Source: Salipiger mangrovisoli
Lineage (GTDB): Bacteria; Pseudomonadota; Alphaproteobacteria; Rhodobacterales; Rhodobacteraceae
Direction of reading: 5' to 3'
NCBI RefSeq assembly: GCF_015223355.1
Contig: NZ_JADFFK010000001.1
Coordinates: 434,001-498,000, forward strand
Length of the DNA: 64,000 bases
The translations under genes were made by a program, and so were the position numbers. The notes beneath the pieces are model-generated. The model did not search any database, was not told the origin of the DNA, and was given only the letters and a program-made list of their open reading frames with translations. Below, one piece after another: positions 20,479-29,421 of the stretch (position 1 is its first letter; each line of letters starts with the position of its first letter).

Positions 20479-21199
20479 CCTCTTCTCCCAGGTAGGCGGC
20501 GACCACATGCGGGTCCGACAGGACTTCGACCGTGGGGCCGTCGGCGATCAGCGTGCCGGAGTTCATCACCGCGCAGCGCGGGCAGAGCGCGCGCACCGCG
20601 TCCATGATGTGCTCGACCATGATGATGGTGATGCCGGTCTGCTCCAGCTCGCGGATCAGCCTGATCCCCTCGTGCAGCTCGGTCGGGTTGAGCCCGGCCA
20701 GCCACTCGTCGAGCAGCAGCAGCTTCGGTGCCGAGGCGAGCGCGCGCGCCAGTTCCAGCCGCTTCTGGTCGATATATGTCAGCTCCGAGGCCTGCTGTCC
20801 GGCGCGGGACGTGAGCCCCACCATGTCGAGGCATTCGGCCACCTGCACCTTCAGCGCGCGGCCCCAGAGCCCCTCCGGGCCGAAGGCGGCGGGGACCATG
20901 ACGTTCTCTTCCAGCGTCAGCGAGGGCAGGATCTTCACCAGCTGGAAGGTCCGCGCCACGCCCGCCTTCGCGATGCGGTGGGGTGCGGAGCCGGTCATGT
21001 CCTTGCCATTGATCAGCAGCGCCCCCTCCGAGGATTTCAGCGCCCCCGAGATCAGGTTCATCAGGGTGGTCTTGCCCGAGCCGTTCGGCCCCAGCAGCCC
21101 CAGCACCTCGCCGCGCCTGACGGTGAGCGACACGCCGTTCACCGCCGTCAGCCCGCCGAAGCGCTTGGTGAGGCCCTGCGTTTCCAGAAGCACGCTCAT
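20471..21199 (-). CDS. livG: Liv-type ABC transporter ATP-binding protein LivG
   Basis: Second ATPase of the importer, 242 residues. Walker A is [13 protein letters not shown], the Q-loop is GVARTFQLVKILPSLTLEENV, and Walker B is LLLLDEWLAGLNPTE, with the switch His in MVEHIMDAV. The signature reads ELTYIDQKRLELARAL in place of LSGGQ; a similar non-canonical signature occurs in a branch of LivG proteins, so it is not damage. It overlaps livF by 8 and livM by 4 bases. Confidence 0.93.
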
Positions 21200-22134
21200 G
21201 CGCTGGCCTCCTTTGCCGGTTTGGTGGCGGAGGTGCCGTTGCCCCGATGGCGGACCTTCTCAATCGCCGCCAGCACGCCGTCGGGCAGGGCGTAGACCAC
21301 CGCCATGAACATCAGCCCCAGCAGGATCGAGAAGTGATCGGGGAAGCGCGCCGAGAGCCACTCGAACAGCAGGAACAGCGGCACCGCGCCGCAGAGCGGA
21401 CCCCAGAGCCTTGTCGCGCCGCCGAGCAGCGCCATGATCACCGTCAGGAAGCTGACCGTCGGGTTGAAGACGATCGAGGGCTCGACATAGACCCAGCGCG
21501 GTGCCTGGATCGCGCCGACCAGCGTGATGATCGTGGCCGAGACGACGAAGAGCACGAGCTTGGTGCGGGCGAGGTTGATGCCGGAATGCGCCGCGACGGT
21601 CTCGTCGTCGCCGATCACCCGCAGCGCGAGGCCGAGGCGGGAGCGCCGGATCCAGGCCGAGAGCACGAGCGTCGCCGCGCCGAGCGCGAGGAGCTGCCAG
21701 TAGATGTGTTTCGCCTCGAGATCGAGGAAGATGTAGCGGCCGAGCGTGCCGGTCACGTTGACCTCGAACCAGGTGATCAGCTGGCGCACAAGTTCCGCCA
21801 AGCCGAAGCTGAAGATCACGAAGTAGATGCCCGCGAGCCGCAGGGTGGAGAGCCCCACCAGCAGCGCCATGGTCGCGCCGATCCCTGCGGCGCAGAGCAG
21901 CACCAGCGGGTAGGGCAGTACCTCGTTCAGCACCGCGACCGTGTAGGCGCCGACGCCGAAGAAGGCGACCGTGGCCAGCGAGATGTAGCGCGTTGGCCCA
22001 GAGAACATCGCCCAGGAGGTGACCAGCGTCACGTAGCCCGCGAGGCCGACCAAGAGCCCGGTGCCGTAGTCGCCGAAGACCATCGGCAGGGCGGCCAGAG
22101 CCGCAAGTGCGGGGATCGCAAGAAGATAGCGCAT
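21196..22134 (-). CDS. livM: Liv-type ABC transporter permease LivM
   Basis: 312-residue integral membrane permease. Family blocks seen are PTRYISLATVAFFGVGAYT, RLAGIYFVIFSFGLAELVRQ, RVIGDDETVAAHSGIN and MALLGGATRLWGPLCGA. I start at the ATG at 22134, 4 bases after the livH stop and preceded by GGAGGCTGATCCG. A 19-residue extension is possible in frame but lacks coding character. It pairs with LivH. Confidence 0.93.
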   Translation of the reverse strand: MRYLLAIPALAALAALPMVFGDYGTGLLVGLAGYVTLVTSWAMFSGPTRYISLATVAFFGVGAYTVAVLNEVLPYPLVLLCAAGIGATMALLVGLSTLRLAGIYFVIFSFGLAELVRQLITWFEVNVTGTLGRYIFLDLEAKHIYWQLLALGAATLVLSAWIRRSRLGLALRVIGDDETVAAHSGINLARTKLVLFVVSATIITLVGAIQAPRWVYVEPSIVFNPTVSFLTVIMALLGGATRLWGPLCGAVPLFLLFEWLSARFPDHFSILLGLMFMAVVYALPDGVLAAIEKVRHRGNGTSATKPAKEASA

Positions 22135-22138
22135 CGGA

Positions 22139-23011
22139 TCAGCCTCCCGCCCTGCCGAAGAGCCCCGTCGGCCGCCAGAGCAGCACGGCAAGGAACATCG
22201 TGTAGGTGGCGGCCATCGTCAGGCCGGGATCGATGAAGGCGGCGACGAAGGTCTCGGCGAGCCCCAGCAGCAGCCCGGCGATCAGCGCGCCGAGGATGTT
22301 GCCGACGCCGCCCATGATCACGACGATCAGCGCCTTCATGGTGAAGACCACGCCGTCTGTCGCCGAGAAGGTCTGGAACATCGAGACCAGCGCGCCTCCG
22401 GCGGCGGCCAGCGCCCCGCCGAGCGCGAAGCCCTGGCGGCCCAGCTTGCCCACGTCGATGCCGACGAGATAGGCCGAGTCCGGGGCCAGCGCCACGGCGC
22501 GCAGCGCGCGGCCCCAGCGGGTGCGGATCAGCACGGCGTAAAGCCCGAAGCCGATGACCAGCGAGACCACGAAGGCGATCAGCCGGTTGGCGGCGATGGT
22601 GGTGCCGAGGATGCCGATGCCCTGGTTGAGATAGCTGTAGGAGGTGAAGTCGCTGCCGAAAGTGACCAGCATCAGCCCCTGCACGACGAAGAGCAGGCCG
22701 AAGGTGGCGAGGATCGTGTCGACCTCGAGCCGGCCTCCGCCGCCCGAACGCTTGATCAGCGGGCGCATCATGACGGTGTGGATGATCCAGCCGAGCGCGT
22801 AGCCCAGCGGCACGACGATCAGCAGCCCCCAGAGCGGGCCGAGGCCCCAGCTGGTGAACATCATGGTCACCGCGAAACAGGCGAGCAGCATGAACTCGCC
22901 ATACGCGAGGTTCATGATCCGGGCGATGCCGTATTGCAGCGACAGCCCCAGCGCCAGAAGCGCGTAGGTGCCGCCGAGCACGAGCCCGAGAAAGAGGGTG
23001 GAAAGAAACAT
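22139..23011 (-). CDS. livH: Liv-type ABC transporter permease LivH
   Basis: 290-residue membrane permease with about eight hydrophobic segments. Marks are GGTYALLALGLSLQYGIARIMNLAYGEFML, ALRAVALAPDSAYLVGIDV and VVIMGGVGNILGALIAGLLLG, all typical of LivH. It follows the binding-protein gene by 68 bases. Confidence 0.94.
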   Translation of the reverse strand: MFLSTLFLGLVLGGTYALLALGLSLQYGIARIMNLAYGEFMLLACFAVTMMFTSWGLGPLWGLLIVVPLGYALGWIIHTVMMRPLIKRSGGGGRLEVDTILATFGLLFVVQGLMLVTFGSDFTSYSYLNQGIGILGTTIAANRLIAFVVSLVIGFGLYAVLIRTRWGRALRAVALAPDSAYLVGIDVGKLGRQGFALGGALAAAGGALVSMFQTFSATDGVVFTMKALIVVIMGGVGNILGALIAGLLLGLAETFVAAFIDPGLTMAATYTMFLAVLLWRPTGLFGRAGG

Positions 23012-23079
23012 CTAGCGTCCCTGCGAGAGGGTTCGGGCGGGGCGGGCACAGGGCCCGCCTCCGCGGATTGACACGTGGA

Positions 23080-24294
23080 TTACCATTCGGGCTTCGGGAT
23101 GACCGGGGCGGATGCTCCGGTCTGGTCCGCCGGGCTGACGGCGACGAAGTGCTCGCCCTGCCACTGGCCGACCCACCAGAGCTTGCGCAGCTGGTTGTCC
23201 TCGAGTTTGACCTCGCCGATCACCGTGTCGAAGCTGCCGGTCGAAAGCTCGGAGGCGAGCGCCTCGTGGTCGAGGCCGACGCGTTTCACCGCCTCTTCGA
23301 GCATCTCCAGCGAGGCGTAGGTGATGGCGCTCGCCCAGCTGTCGGGCGGGGTGCCGATGACCTCGGTGTGCTTGGCGAAATACTCGGCGATCTCGGGGCT
23401 GTCCGCATTGACGCCGCCGATCGACATGACGCCCTCCTGCTTGCCCTCGGCAATCTTGCCGTAGATCGGGAAGGCCCCGCCGACGCCGATGTAGAAGACC
23501 TTGGGGTTGAAGCCCGTGGTCATCGCCTGCTTGGTCACGCCGAAGCTGCCCGGCGGGTAGGAGAAGGCGACGAAGCTGTCGGCACCCGAGCCCTGCACCT
23601 CGTTGAGGATGGCGGCGAAATCGGAGGTGCCGAGCGGGTAGCTCTCGTCGTAGACCAGCTCGAAACCGGCTTCCTCGAAGGCGGGGCGGGCCGCCTTCAC
23701 GAGGTCGATGCCGAAGCCGTCGGCGACCGAGATCATCGCGACCTTGTCGTTGATCGTGCCGGCCTCCTTGGCGGCGGAGAGCGTCTCGACGAGGGCAGTG
23801 GCGTAGTCATGCCCGCCCCCGAGCATCCAGAACGAGCGGTCCCAGCGCTTGGCGAACTCGGGGGCCATGTCGGTCACCGAGGTCACCGCCAGCTGCGGAT
23901 AGCCGAAGCGGTCCATCAGCGGCGCGATGGCGAGGTTGCCGCCGGTGCCCCAGGGCGGCAGGATGAGGTCGACCTTGTCCTGCGTCGCGAGCCGCTCGAT
24001 GGCGCGCACGAGATCCTCGGCGGTCGAGCGGTCGTCGTATTCCACCACCTCGATAGGGCGGCGAGAGCCGTCGGGCATCTCGAGCCCGCCGGCCTCGTTC
24101 ACTTCCTTCACCCAGAGCTCGTAGTTGGGGATTGTGGTGATGCCCGCGCCGGTGGCGTTGGGGCCGGATTTCGACACCGCGTACCCGATGGTGACGGGCT
24201 CTTGCTGGGCTGCGAGCGGCGCGGCCAGCGCCAGCGCCGAGACCATTGCAAGCGGCAGGGCGCGCAGCACAGCGCGCCTGGTGTTCTGTGTCAT
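23080..24294 (-). CDS. Liv-type periplasmic substrate-binding protein
   Basis: First gene of the ten-gene operon, 404 residues with a signal peptide ending near LAAPLAAQ-QE. Two-lobed type I periplasmic fold of the Leu/Ile/Val-binding family (VTIGYAVSKSGPNATGAG, DLILPPWGTGG, VAMISVADGFGIDLVKAA). Members of this family bind amino acids, amides or aromatic acids. The operon partners favour an aromatic or 2-oxo acid. The ligand cannot be read from the sequence by eye. Confidence 0.9.
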   Translation of the reverse strand: MTQNTRRAVLRALPLAMVSALALAAPLAAQQEPVTIGYAVSKSGPNATGAGITTIPNYELWVKEVNEAGGLEMPDGSRRPIEVVEYDDRSTAEDLVRAIERLATQDKVDLILPPWGTGGNLAIAPLMDRFGYPQLAVTSVTDMAPEFAKRWDRSFWMLGGGHDYATALVETLSAAKEAGTINDKVAMISVADGFGIDLVKAARPAFEEAGFELVYDESYPLGTSDFAAILNEVQGSGADSFVAFSYPPGSFGVTKQAMTTGFNPKVFYIGVGGAFPIYGKIAEGKQEGVMSIGGVNADSPEIAEYFAKHTEVIGTPPDSWASAITYASLEMLEEAVKRVGLDHEALASELSTGSFDTVIGEVKLEDNQLRKLWWVGQWQGEHFVAVSPADQTGASAPVIPKPEW

Positions 24295-24391
24295 GTTGTC
24301 CTCCCGGTTGATGCCTTTGCAGCATCGCGTTGCGCCTCAGGCGTCCCTCTCCCCGAGACGTCCTGTGGCGGATGCAGCAGAAGTTATCTGA

Positions 24392-24438
24392 AAAATGCGT
24401 TGATAAAATGCACGTATGAGCGGATGAATTGCACAGAT
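24392..24438. promoter_or_regulatory. Tandem direct repeats, candidate AraC-family operator
   Basis: Three related 13-base units: AAAATGCGTTGAT (24392), AAAATGCACGTAT (24405) and GAATTGCACAGAT (24426). The last two share TGCAC..AT and are 21 bases apart, two helical turns, the spacing typical of AraC-family half-sites. They lie in the only divergent intergenic region of the locus, 98 bases upstream of the operon's first start and 24 bases upstream of araC. Confidence 0.45.
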
Positions 24439-24461
24439 ACGTCCAAAAGCGCGCCCAAATC

Positions 24462-25337
24462 ATGAGCACGATGAAAACTTTCCCCCTGCGGCCTGCGGCC
24501 CATCACGGCATCACCGCACATGAGATCCGCAGCCCGCTGGCCGAGACCACCTATGGGCTGCGGGCCGAGAACGCCTGTCTGTTGGTGCTGCAATCGGGGC
24601 GGGGGCGGGTTCAGAGCGGCGAGCGTGACATGGCGCTGGAAGCGCCGCGATTCGTCTGGCTCGCACCGGGCCGGGATGGCGCGCTGCGCCTGTCACCGGG
24701 CAGTCGCGGCGAGCTGGTGACGCTGACCAAGGGGGCGCTCGCACGTGTGCTCCCCGGGTCCGCCTTCGGCGACGAGTTGAGCCAGGTGCTTGCCGCCGAC
24801 CTGTCGGTACCGCTTGGCGCGCAGCGCGAGCGCGTGGCGCGGCGGCTCGCCGAGCTGCGCGAGGAGCTGACGGAAAGCGCGCCGGGGGTCGAGATCATGG
24901 CCGGGCACATGCTGTCGATGCTGCTGATCCAGCTCTGGCGCGGGGTCAAGGAGGGGCGAGCGCGGCCCGACGTGGCGACAGGCGGGCTGGTGCAGGGCTT
25001 CGTGCAACTGGCCGGGCTGCACCTGCGCGAGCACTGGGAGGTGGGCGATTATGCCCGCGCGCTGGGGGTGTCGCGGGACCGTCTGGCCGGGGCGGTGAGG
25101 CGCGCCACGGGACGCTCGCCGCAGGGTTGGCTGCACGAGGCGCTGCACCGCGAGGCGGCTGAACTGCTGACCAACTCGGGGCTGCAGGTGGCGCAGGTCG
25201 GGTTCCGGCTGGGGTTTTCGGACCCTGCCTATTTCAACAGGTTTTTCAAACGGATGGAGGGCGTTCCTCCGAGCCGGTTCCGGCGGCGGGTGATGAAGCG
25301 CAGCGCGCCGGCAACCTCCTATGCGGCCTGGCCGTGA
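24462..25337 (+). CDS. AraC family transcriptional regulator
   Basis: 291 residues: an N-terminal cupin-like sensing region (LLVLQSGRGRVQSGERDMALEAPRFVWLAPG) and a C-terminal double helix-turn-helix (DYARALGVSRDRLAGAVRRATGRSP and VAQVGFRLGFSDPAYFNRFFKRMEG). I start at the ATG at 24462; a TTG frame from 24429 is also open. It is divergent from the importer/decarboxylase operon and probably activates it in response to the substrate. Confidence 0.9.
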   Translation: MSTMKTFPLRPAAHHGITAHEIRSPLAETTYGLRAENACLLVLQSGRGRVQSGERDMALEAPRFVWLAPGRDGALRLSPGSRGELVTLTKGALARVLPGSAFGDELSQVLAADLSVPLGAQRERVARRLAELREELTESAPGVEIMAGHMLSMLLIQLWRGVKEGRARPDVATGGLVQGFVQLAGLHLREHWEVGDYARALGVSRDRLAGAVRRATGRSPQGWLHEALHREAAELLTNSGLQVAQVGFRLGFSDPAYFNRFFKRMEGVPPSRFRRRVMKRSAPATSYAAWP

Positions 25338-25489
25338 GGTGGGGCGTCTGAAACGGGAAGATGCATTCACGATCTCGGTCCCCGCTTGTCCCACGTCCGG
25401 GCCAAAGCGGAAGAGCGCATTTCGGATGCGTCCTGTTGCGCCCCTCGGGCTCAGGCTCGGGCGCGTTCCTCAACCCTGAACCGGAGAGG

Positions 25490-26539
25490 TCAGGCCCGCC
25501 GCCGCCGTCCGCCCCGCCGCCCGCCACGGGCCTCGCCGCCGCTCTCCTGGGCCTTGTTCATCGCGATCCAGGCGGTGCCGTGTGGGTCCTGGTTCACAAG
25601 GAAATTCGCGGCGCGTATCGCCTGCATCTCGGCGCCGGGGCCGGCGGTCAACGACCCGAGCCCGAAAAGCCGCACGAAGTCCGCATCCTCCAGCGGCGGC
25701 AGCATCACCCCGGCGGCCTCCAGTTCGGCCTTCTTGGCGGCGATCTTGCTTTGGCTCACCGGCATGGCCACGGGATTCATGATCGCCGAGGTCATCCCGG
25801 CACCGATCGCCATCGGCAGGAAGGCGGTGTTGATCCCGTGCCGGTTCGGCAGGCCGAAGGAGATGTTCGAGGCGCCGCAGGTGGTGTTCACCCCCAGCTC
25901 TTCGCGCAGCCGCCGGACCAGTGCAAAAACCTGCTGCCCGGCGGTGGCCATCGCCCCCACCGGCATGACCAGCGGGTCGACCACGATGTCCTGCGCGGGG
26001 ATGCCGAAATCGGCAGCGCGCTCGACGATCTTGCGCGCCACGGCGAAGCGTATTTCGGGATCTTCCGAAATGCCCGTGTCGTCGTTCGAGATCGCCACCA
26101 CCGGCACGTTGTATTTCTTGACCAGCGGCAACACGCGCTCCAGCCGCTCCTCCTCGCCGGTGACAGAGTTGAGCAGGGGGCGTCCCTTGGCCGCCGCCAG
26201 ACCTGCTTCAAGCGCGCCGGGCACCGAGCTGTCGATGCAGAGCGGCACATCGACCGTCTGCTGCACGAGCTCGATCATCTGCCGCATCAACGGGGGCTCG
26301 GTCACATTCGGATCGGGGTTGGAGTTGTAGACCACGCCCGCGTTCACATCGAGTACCGCGGCACCTGCCGCCACCTGCGCCAGCGCGTCCGCCACGACGG
26401 TGGAGAAGTCTCCCGCCTCCAGTTCCGCCGCCAGCTTCTTGCGTCCGGTGGGATTGATCCGCTCGCCGATCACGCAGAAGGGCTGATCGAAACCGATGAT
26501 CACGGTGCGGGTCTTCGACTCCAGAACGGTGCGGGTCAT
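25490..26539 (-). CDS. Methyltetrahydrofolate:corrinoid methyltransferase (pterin-binding)
   Basis: TIM-barrel pterin-binding protein that moves a methyl group between 5-methyltetrahydrofolate and a corrinoid protein. Marks are VIGERINPTGRKK, AAVLDVNAG, LCIDSSVPGALEAGL, NSVTGEEERLE and NISFGLPNRHGINTAFLPMA. 349 residues; the last 16 form a Gly/Arg tail (GGEARGGRRGGRRRRA) not usual for the family. In Roseobacter-group strains, methionine synthase has been reported as separate pterin-, B12- and homocysteine-binding proteins, and this fits the pterin-binding part. The corrinoid and homocysteine-binding partners are not in the window. Confidence 0.85.
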   Translation of the reverse strand: MTRTVLESKTRTVIIGFDQPFCVIGERINPTGRKKLAAELEAGDFSTVVADALAQVAAGAAVLDVNAGVVYNSNPDPNVTEPPLMRQMIELVQQTVDVPLCIDSSVPGALEAGLAAAKGRPLLNSVTGEEERLERVLPLVKKYNVPVVAISNDDTGISEDPEIRFAVARKIVERAADFGIPAQDIVVDPLVMPVGAMATAGQQVFALVRRLREELGVNTTCGASNISFGLPNRHGINTAFLPMAIGAGMTSAIMNPVAMPVSQSKIAAKKAELEAAGVMLPPLEDADFVRLFGLGSLTAGPGAEMQAIRAANFLVNQDPHGTAWIAMNKAQESGGEARGGRRGGRRRRA

Positions 26540-26566
26540 CGGTGCTTCTCCTTGCGGGTGTGGGCT

Positions 26567-27217
26567 CTATTCCAATCTGGCCAGCAGCGCGGCGAGCGCC
26601 GGGTCGGTGTAATCGGTGACAACGGTCTGCGCCCCGGCGTCCTGAAGCTGGCGCACCGTCAGCCCCGACGAACGGATGCCGACGGTATGCGCGCCCGAGG
26701 CGGCGGCGGCGCGCATGCCCGAGGGGCTGTCCTCGAAGGCGAGGCACTCCCGCGGGGCGACGTCGAAGGCGCGCATGGCGGCGAGATAGGGCTCGGGGTC
26801 GGGCTTGGCGCGGCTGCATTCGTCGCCGATCACCAGCAGCTCGATGCGCGGCCGCAGGCCGATCGCGCGCAGCATGGCCTCGGCATTGACCCGCGGCGCA
26901 TTGGTGACCACGGCAATGCGCCAGCCACGCGCTTCGGCCCGGTCGAGCAGCGCCACGGCGCCCGGCATCGGCGCATGGCCCTCAACGAGCCGGTCGCGGA
27001 ACCGAGCCTCCTTGAGGTCGGAGAGAGCGTGGGCATCCTCTCCGGGGAAGAGTTCGGGGAAACTGTCGAGGTTGTGCCGCCCGTGGATGTCCGAGAGGTA
27101 GCCCGCTTCGGTCAGCTCGCGGCCGCGCTCGGCGTAGAGGCCGGCGAAGACCTCGAAATGCAGCGGGTCCGAATGGAGGAGTGTGCCGTCGAGATCGAAG
27201 AGGAGTGCCTTGATCAT
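26567..27217 (-). CDS. HAD-superfamily phosphatase (beta-phosphoglucomutase/Gph-like)
   Basis: 216-residue Mg-dependent phosphatase. Motif I is LLFDLDGTLLHSD, with the cap domain after it. Motif II is VVTNAPRVNAEAML, motif III the lysine in SRAKPDPEPYL, and motif IV FEDSPSGMRAAAASG. The C1-type cap places it with phosphoglycolate phosphatase and beta-phosphoglucomutase relatives. It lies between the MTHFR and methyltransferase genes with short gaps, so it belongs to that transcription unit. The substrate is unknown. Confidence 0.85.
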   Translation of the reverse strand: MIKALLFDLDGTLLHSDPLHFEVFAGLYAERGRELTEAGYLSDIHGRHNLDSFPELFPGEDAHALSDLKEARFRDRLVEGHAPMPGAVALLDRAEARGWRIAVVTNAPRVNAEAMLRAIGLRPRIELLVIGDECSRAKPDPEPYLAAMRAFDVAPRECLAFEDSPSGMRAAAASGAHTVGIRSSGLTVRQLQDAGAQTVVTDYTDPALAALLARLE

Positions 27218-27258
27218 GCCTGTCCCTTGCGCGTTGGTTGCCTTGACGGACCGGCCCC

Positions 27259-28179
27259 TCAGACGGCCCGCGAGGCCGGCTGCGCGGCGGCGCCGCCATG
27301 TCGGGCGGCCCAGTCCGTCGCCGCAGGGATGCCCCCGAGCGGGAAGAGATGCAACCGCGCGATGGGGAGATCTGGCTCGGCGGCGCAGGCATGGGCGATC
27401 TCGGCGACAAACTCGGTGGGCTCATAGGGCAGCATCAGCTTGCTCACGTCGCGGGCGCGCTTTTGCAGCACCTTGAGCGAGGGCCCGACGCCGCAGGTCA
27501 CGGCAAAGCGGATCAGCGTTTGCAGCTTCGCCGGTCCGGCGATGCCAAGGTGCACGGGCAGGGTGATCCCCTCGGTCCGCAGGCGGCGGGCCCATGCGAG
27601 CACCGGCTCCGCGTCGAAGGCGAATTGCGTGACCAGTGCCATCTCTGCGTCGCTGCGCTCGGAGAAGGCCTGCTTCCAGTGCAGCGCCTGCATCACCGCG
27701 CGATCGGAGCCGTCGGGATCGATGTCGCGGTTGCCCTCGGGGTGGCCGGCCACGTGCAGCCGGGTGAAGCCGGCGTGGTCGAAGAGGCCGGTGTCGAGCA
27801 GCTGCATCGAGGAGTGGAAGTCGACGCGCGCTTCGGCAATTCCCCCGGCGAGGATCAGTCCCTGATGCACCCCCGCCTCGCCCCGGTAGCGGGCGATCCA
27901 GTCACGCAGCGTGGCGGCATCGGGGATTGCCCGTGCCGGAAAGTGCGGCATGACGCTGAAGCCGTCCTTGGCAAGGCGCGCGGCGGTGGCCACCATGTGC
28001 TCGATTGGCGTGCCGTCGATATGGGCGATGTAGACGCGCGTGCCCTCGGGCAGCAGGGCGCGGAAATCGGTGATCTGCGCGGCGGTGCGCGGCGTTACCT
28101 CGATCGAATAGCCCCCGAGCGCCGAGGGCGGAAGATGCGGTGCGGCGGCGCGCCTGCGCCGGAAGGTCAGCAGCTTCAT
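27259..28179 (-). CDS. Methylenetetrahydrofolate reductase family protein
   Basis: 306-residue TIM-barrel protein of the MTHFR family, giving 5-methyltetrahydrofolate for methyl transfer. Recognisable blocks are [51 protein letters not shown] and [15 protein letters not shown] start at the ATG at 28179, preceded by GGGAAAGGACCCGG; the frame is open further but with no coding sense. It follows the virulence-factor family gene by 23 bases and belongs with the methyltransferase downstream. Confidence 0.87.
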   Translation of the reverse strand: MKLLTFRRRRAAAPHLPPSALGGYSIEVTPRTAAQITDFRALLPEGTRVYIAHIDGTPIEHMVATAARLAKDGFSVMPHFPARAIPDAATLRDWIARYRGEAGVHQGLILAGGIAEARVDFHSSMQLLDTGLFDHAGFTRLHVAGHPEGNRDIDPDGSDRAVMQALHWKQAFSERSDAEMALVTQFAFDAEPVLAWARRLRTEGITLPVHLGIAGPAKLQTLIRFAVTCGVGPSLKVLQKRARDVSKLMLPYEPTEFVAEIAHACAAEPDLPIARLHLFPLGGIPAATDWAARHGGAAAQPASRAV

Positions 28180-28202
28180 CCGGGTCCTTTCCCTTCTGGC
28201 GG

Positions 28203-28517
28203 TCAGCTCTCCGAGCCGCCTCGATCCGCCAGCGCGGCAAGCCGCTCTGGTCCGTAGTCCGCGTCGAGCCGGGCGGCAAGCGCCGCGGCGATTTCCTGTG
28301 CCGTGCCCGTCTGTGCCGGACCCGGCTGTGCGGGCGCGGGCGCTCGGCGCCAGGCCGAAAGATAGGCCTCTGTCGCATGGGCGCCGCTGCGCATGGCGGC
28401 GCGGTCGATGGCGGCGGCGAAGCGCTGCGGGAGCACGCATTTCGCCGCGTGCCGCCCGGAGCCGACGATCACCTGCGCCGGGATGTCGCGCCAGTAGAGG
28501 ATCGTGGTCTGCGTCAT
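28203..28517 (-). CDS. 'Virulence factor' family protein (PF13769 type)
   Basis: 104-residue protein beginning MTQTTILYWRDIPAQVIVG, then KCVLPQRFAAAIDRAAMRSG and ATEAYLSAWRR, the signature of a small family named 'virulence factor' but found next to MTHFR genes in Rhodobacteraceae. The Pro/Ala-rich middle (APAPAQPGPAQTG) is a linker. It is the first gene of the methyl-transfer cluster. Its constant link to MTHFR suggests a role in folate or methionine metabolism rather than virulence; that is inference. Confidence 0.8.
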   Translation of the reverse strand: MTQTTILYWRDIPAQVIVGSGRHAAKCVLPQRFAAAIDRAAMRSGAHATEAYLSAWRRAPAPAQPGPAQTGTAQEIAAALAARLDADYGPERLAALADRGGSES

Positions 28518-28697
28518 CCCGCCCGTATCCGCGCCGCCCGTCTCGCCCAGTCTAGGATGCGCCGCACTGCCCGGGCGGTCAGTTTTCGACCGCATGGCCA
28601 CCTTGAGCGACGCCGGCCGGGCGCGGGGCGCTTGGCCATTGTGCCCGCGTCTCCGGTTGCTTAGGCTCGCTGTCGTCAGGGAAAGGCAGCGCTGGTC

Positions 28698-29390
28698 ATG
28701 GTTATCGCCGTTGAGGCACATCGCATCGCCTACATGGCGCTTCCCAAGGCCGGGTGCACCACGGTGAAGACCGCGCTGGCGCAGATCGATCCCGCCGTGC
28801 GGCAACAGGGCGCGCCGGACACGGCAAATGTCCACGCGCTCTATCCCACCCGGCGCTTCCGGCCGCACCGCTGGCAGGGCTACGCGGGCTACTGGCGGTT
28901 CTGCGTGGTGCGCGAGCCGTTGCAGCGGCTGCTGTCGGTCTACACCAACCGGGTGGTGGAACTGGGCGAGCTTCACAATTCGCGCCGGCTGCGCCGCGCC
29001 AGGCCCGATTTGCCCTGCGATCCCGACCCGGATTTCTTTTTCCGCAACCTTGCCGGCTACCGTGACATGGCGTCCGTGATCCGCCACCACGTGCTGCCCG
29101 CCTGGCTGTTCCTCGGGCCGGACCTGGATCGCTATGACCGCATCTACACGACCGGCACGCTTGATCAGCTCGCCTCGGATCTCGCCCTGCGCAGCGGCGC
29201 GCAGGTCACCATGCCTCGGGCCAATGCCAGCGCCCGCAGGCTCGCCCCCGAGAGCCTGAAGCCCGAGACGCTCGCCGCCCTCGGGGCGCATCTCGCGCCG
29301 GAGTACGAATATTTGAATGCCTTCTTCCCAAACCCGTTCAAACCGGGCGGAAGGTTCTCTTGCGCCGCCTCCTTGCGCCGCGTATCCTGA
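28698..29390 (+). CDS. Sulfotransferase family 2-like protein
   Basis: 230 residues with the PAPS-binding signature of sulfotransferases near the N terminus (MALPKAGCTTVKTAL; the 5'-phosphosulfate loop) and the 3'-phosphate motif RFCVVREPLQRLLSVYTN. This matches the carbohydrate/polysaccharide sulfotransferase family. No signal peptide. The acceptor is unknown; no capsule genes are adjacent. The 180-base region upstream is shared with the divergent methyl-transfer cluster. Confidence 0.82.
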   Translation: MVIAVEAHRIAYMALPKAGCTTVKTALAQIDPAVRQQGAPDTANVHALYPTRRFRPHRWQGYAGYWRFCVVREPLQRLLSVYTNRVVELGELHNSRRLRRARPDLPCDPDPDFFFRNLAGYRDMASVIRHHVLPAWLFLGPDLDRYDRIYTTGTLDQLASDLALRSGAQVTMPRANASARRLAPESLKPETLAALGAHLAPEYEYLNAFFPNPFKPGGRFSCAASLRRVS

Positions 29391-29421
29391 CCGCAACAAG
29401 ATATACGGAAAGGCGCAGAAC

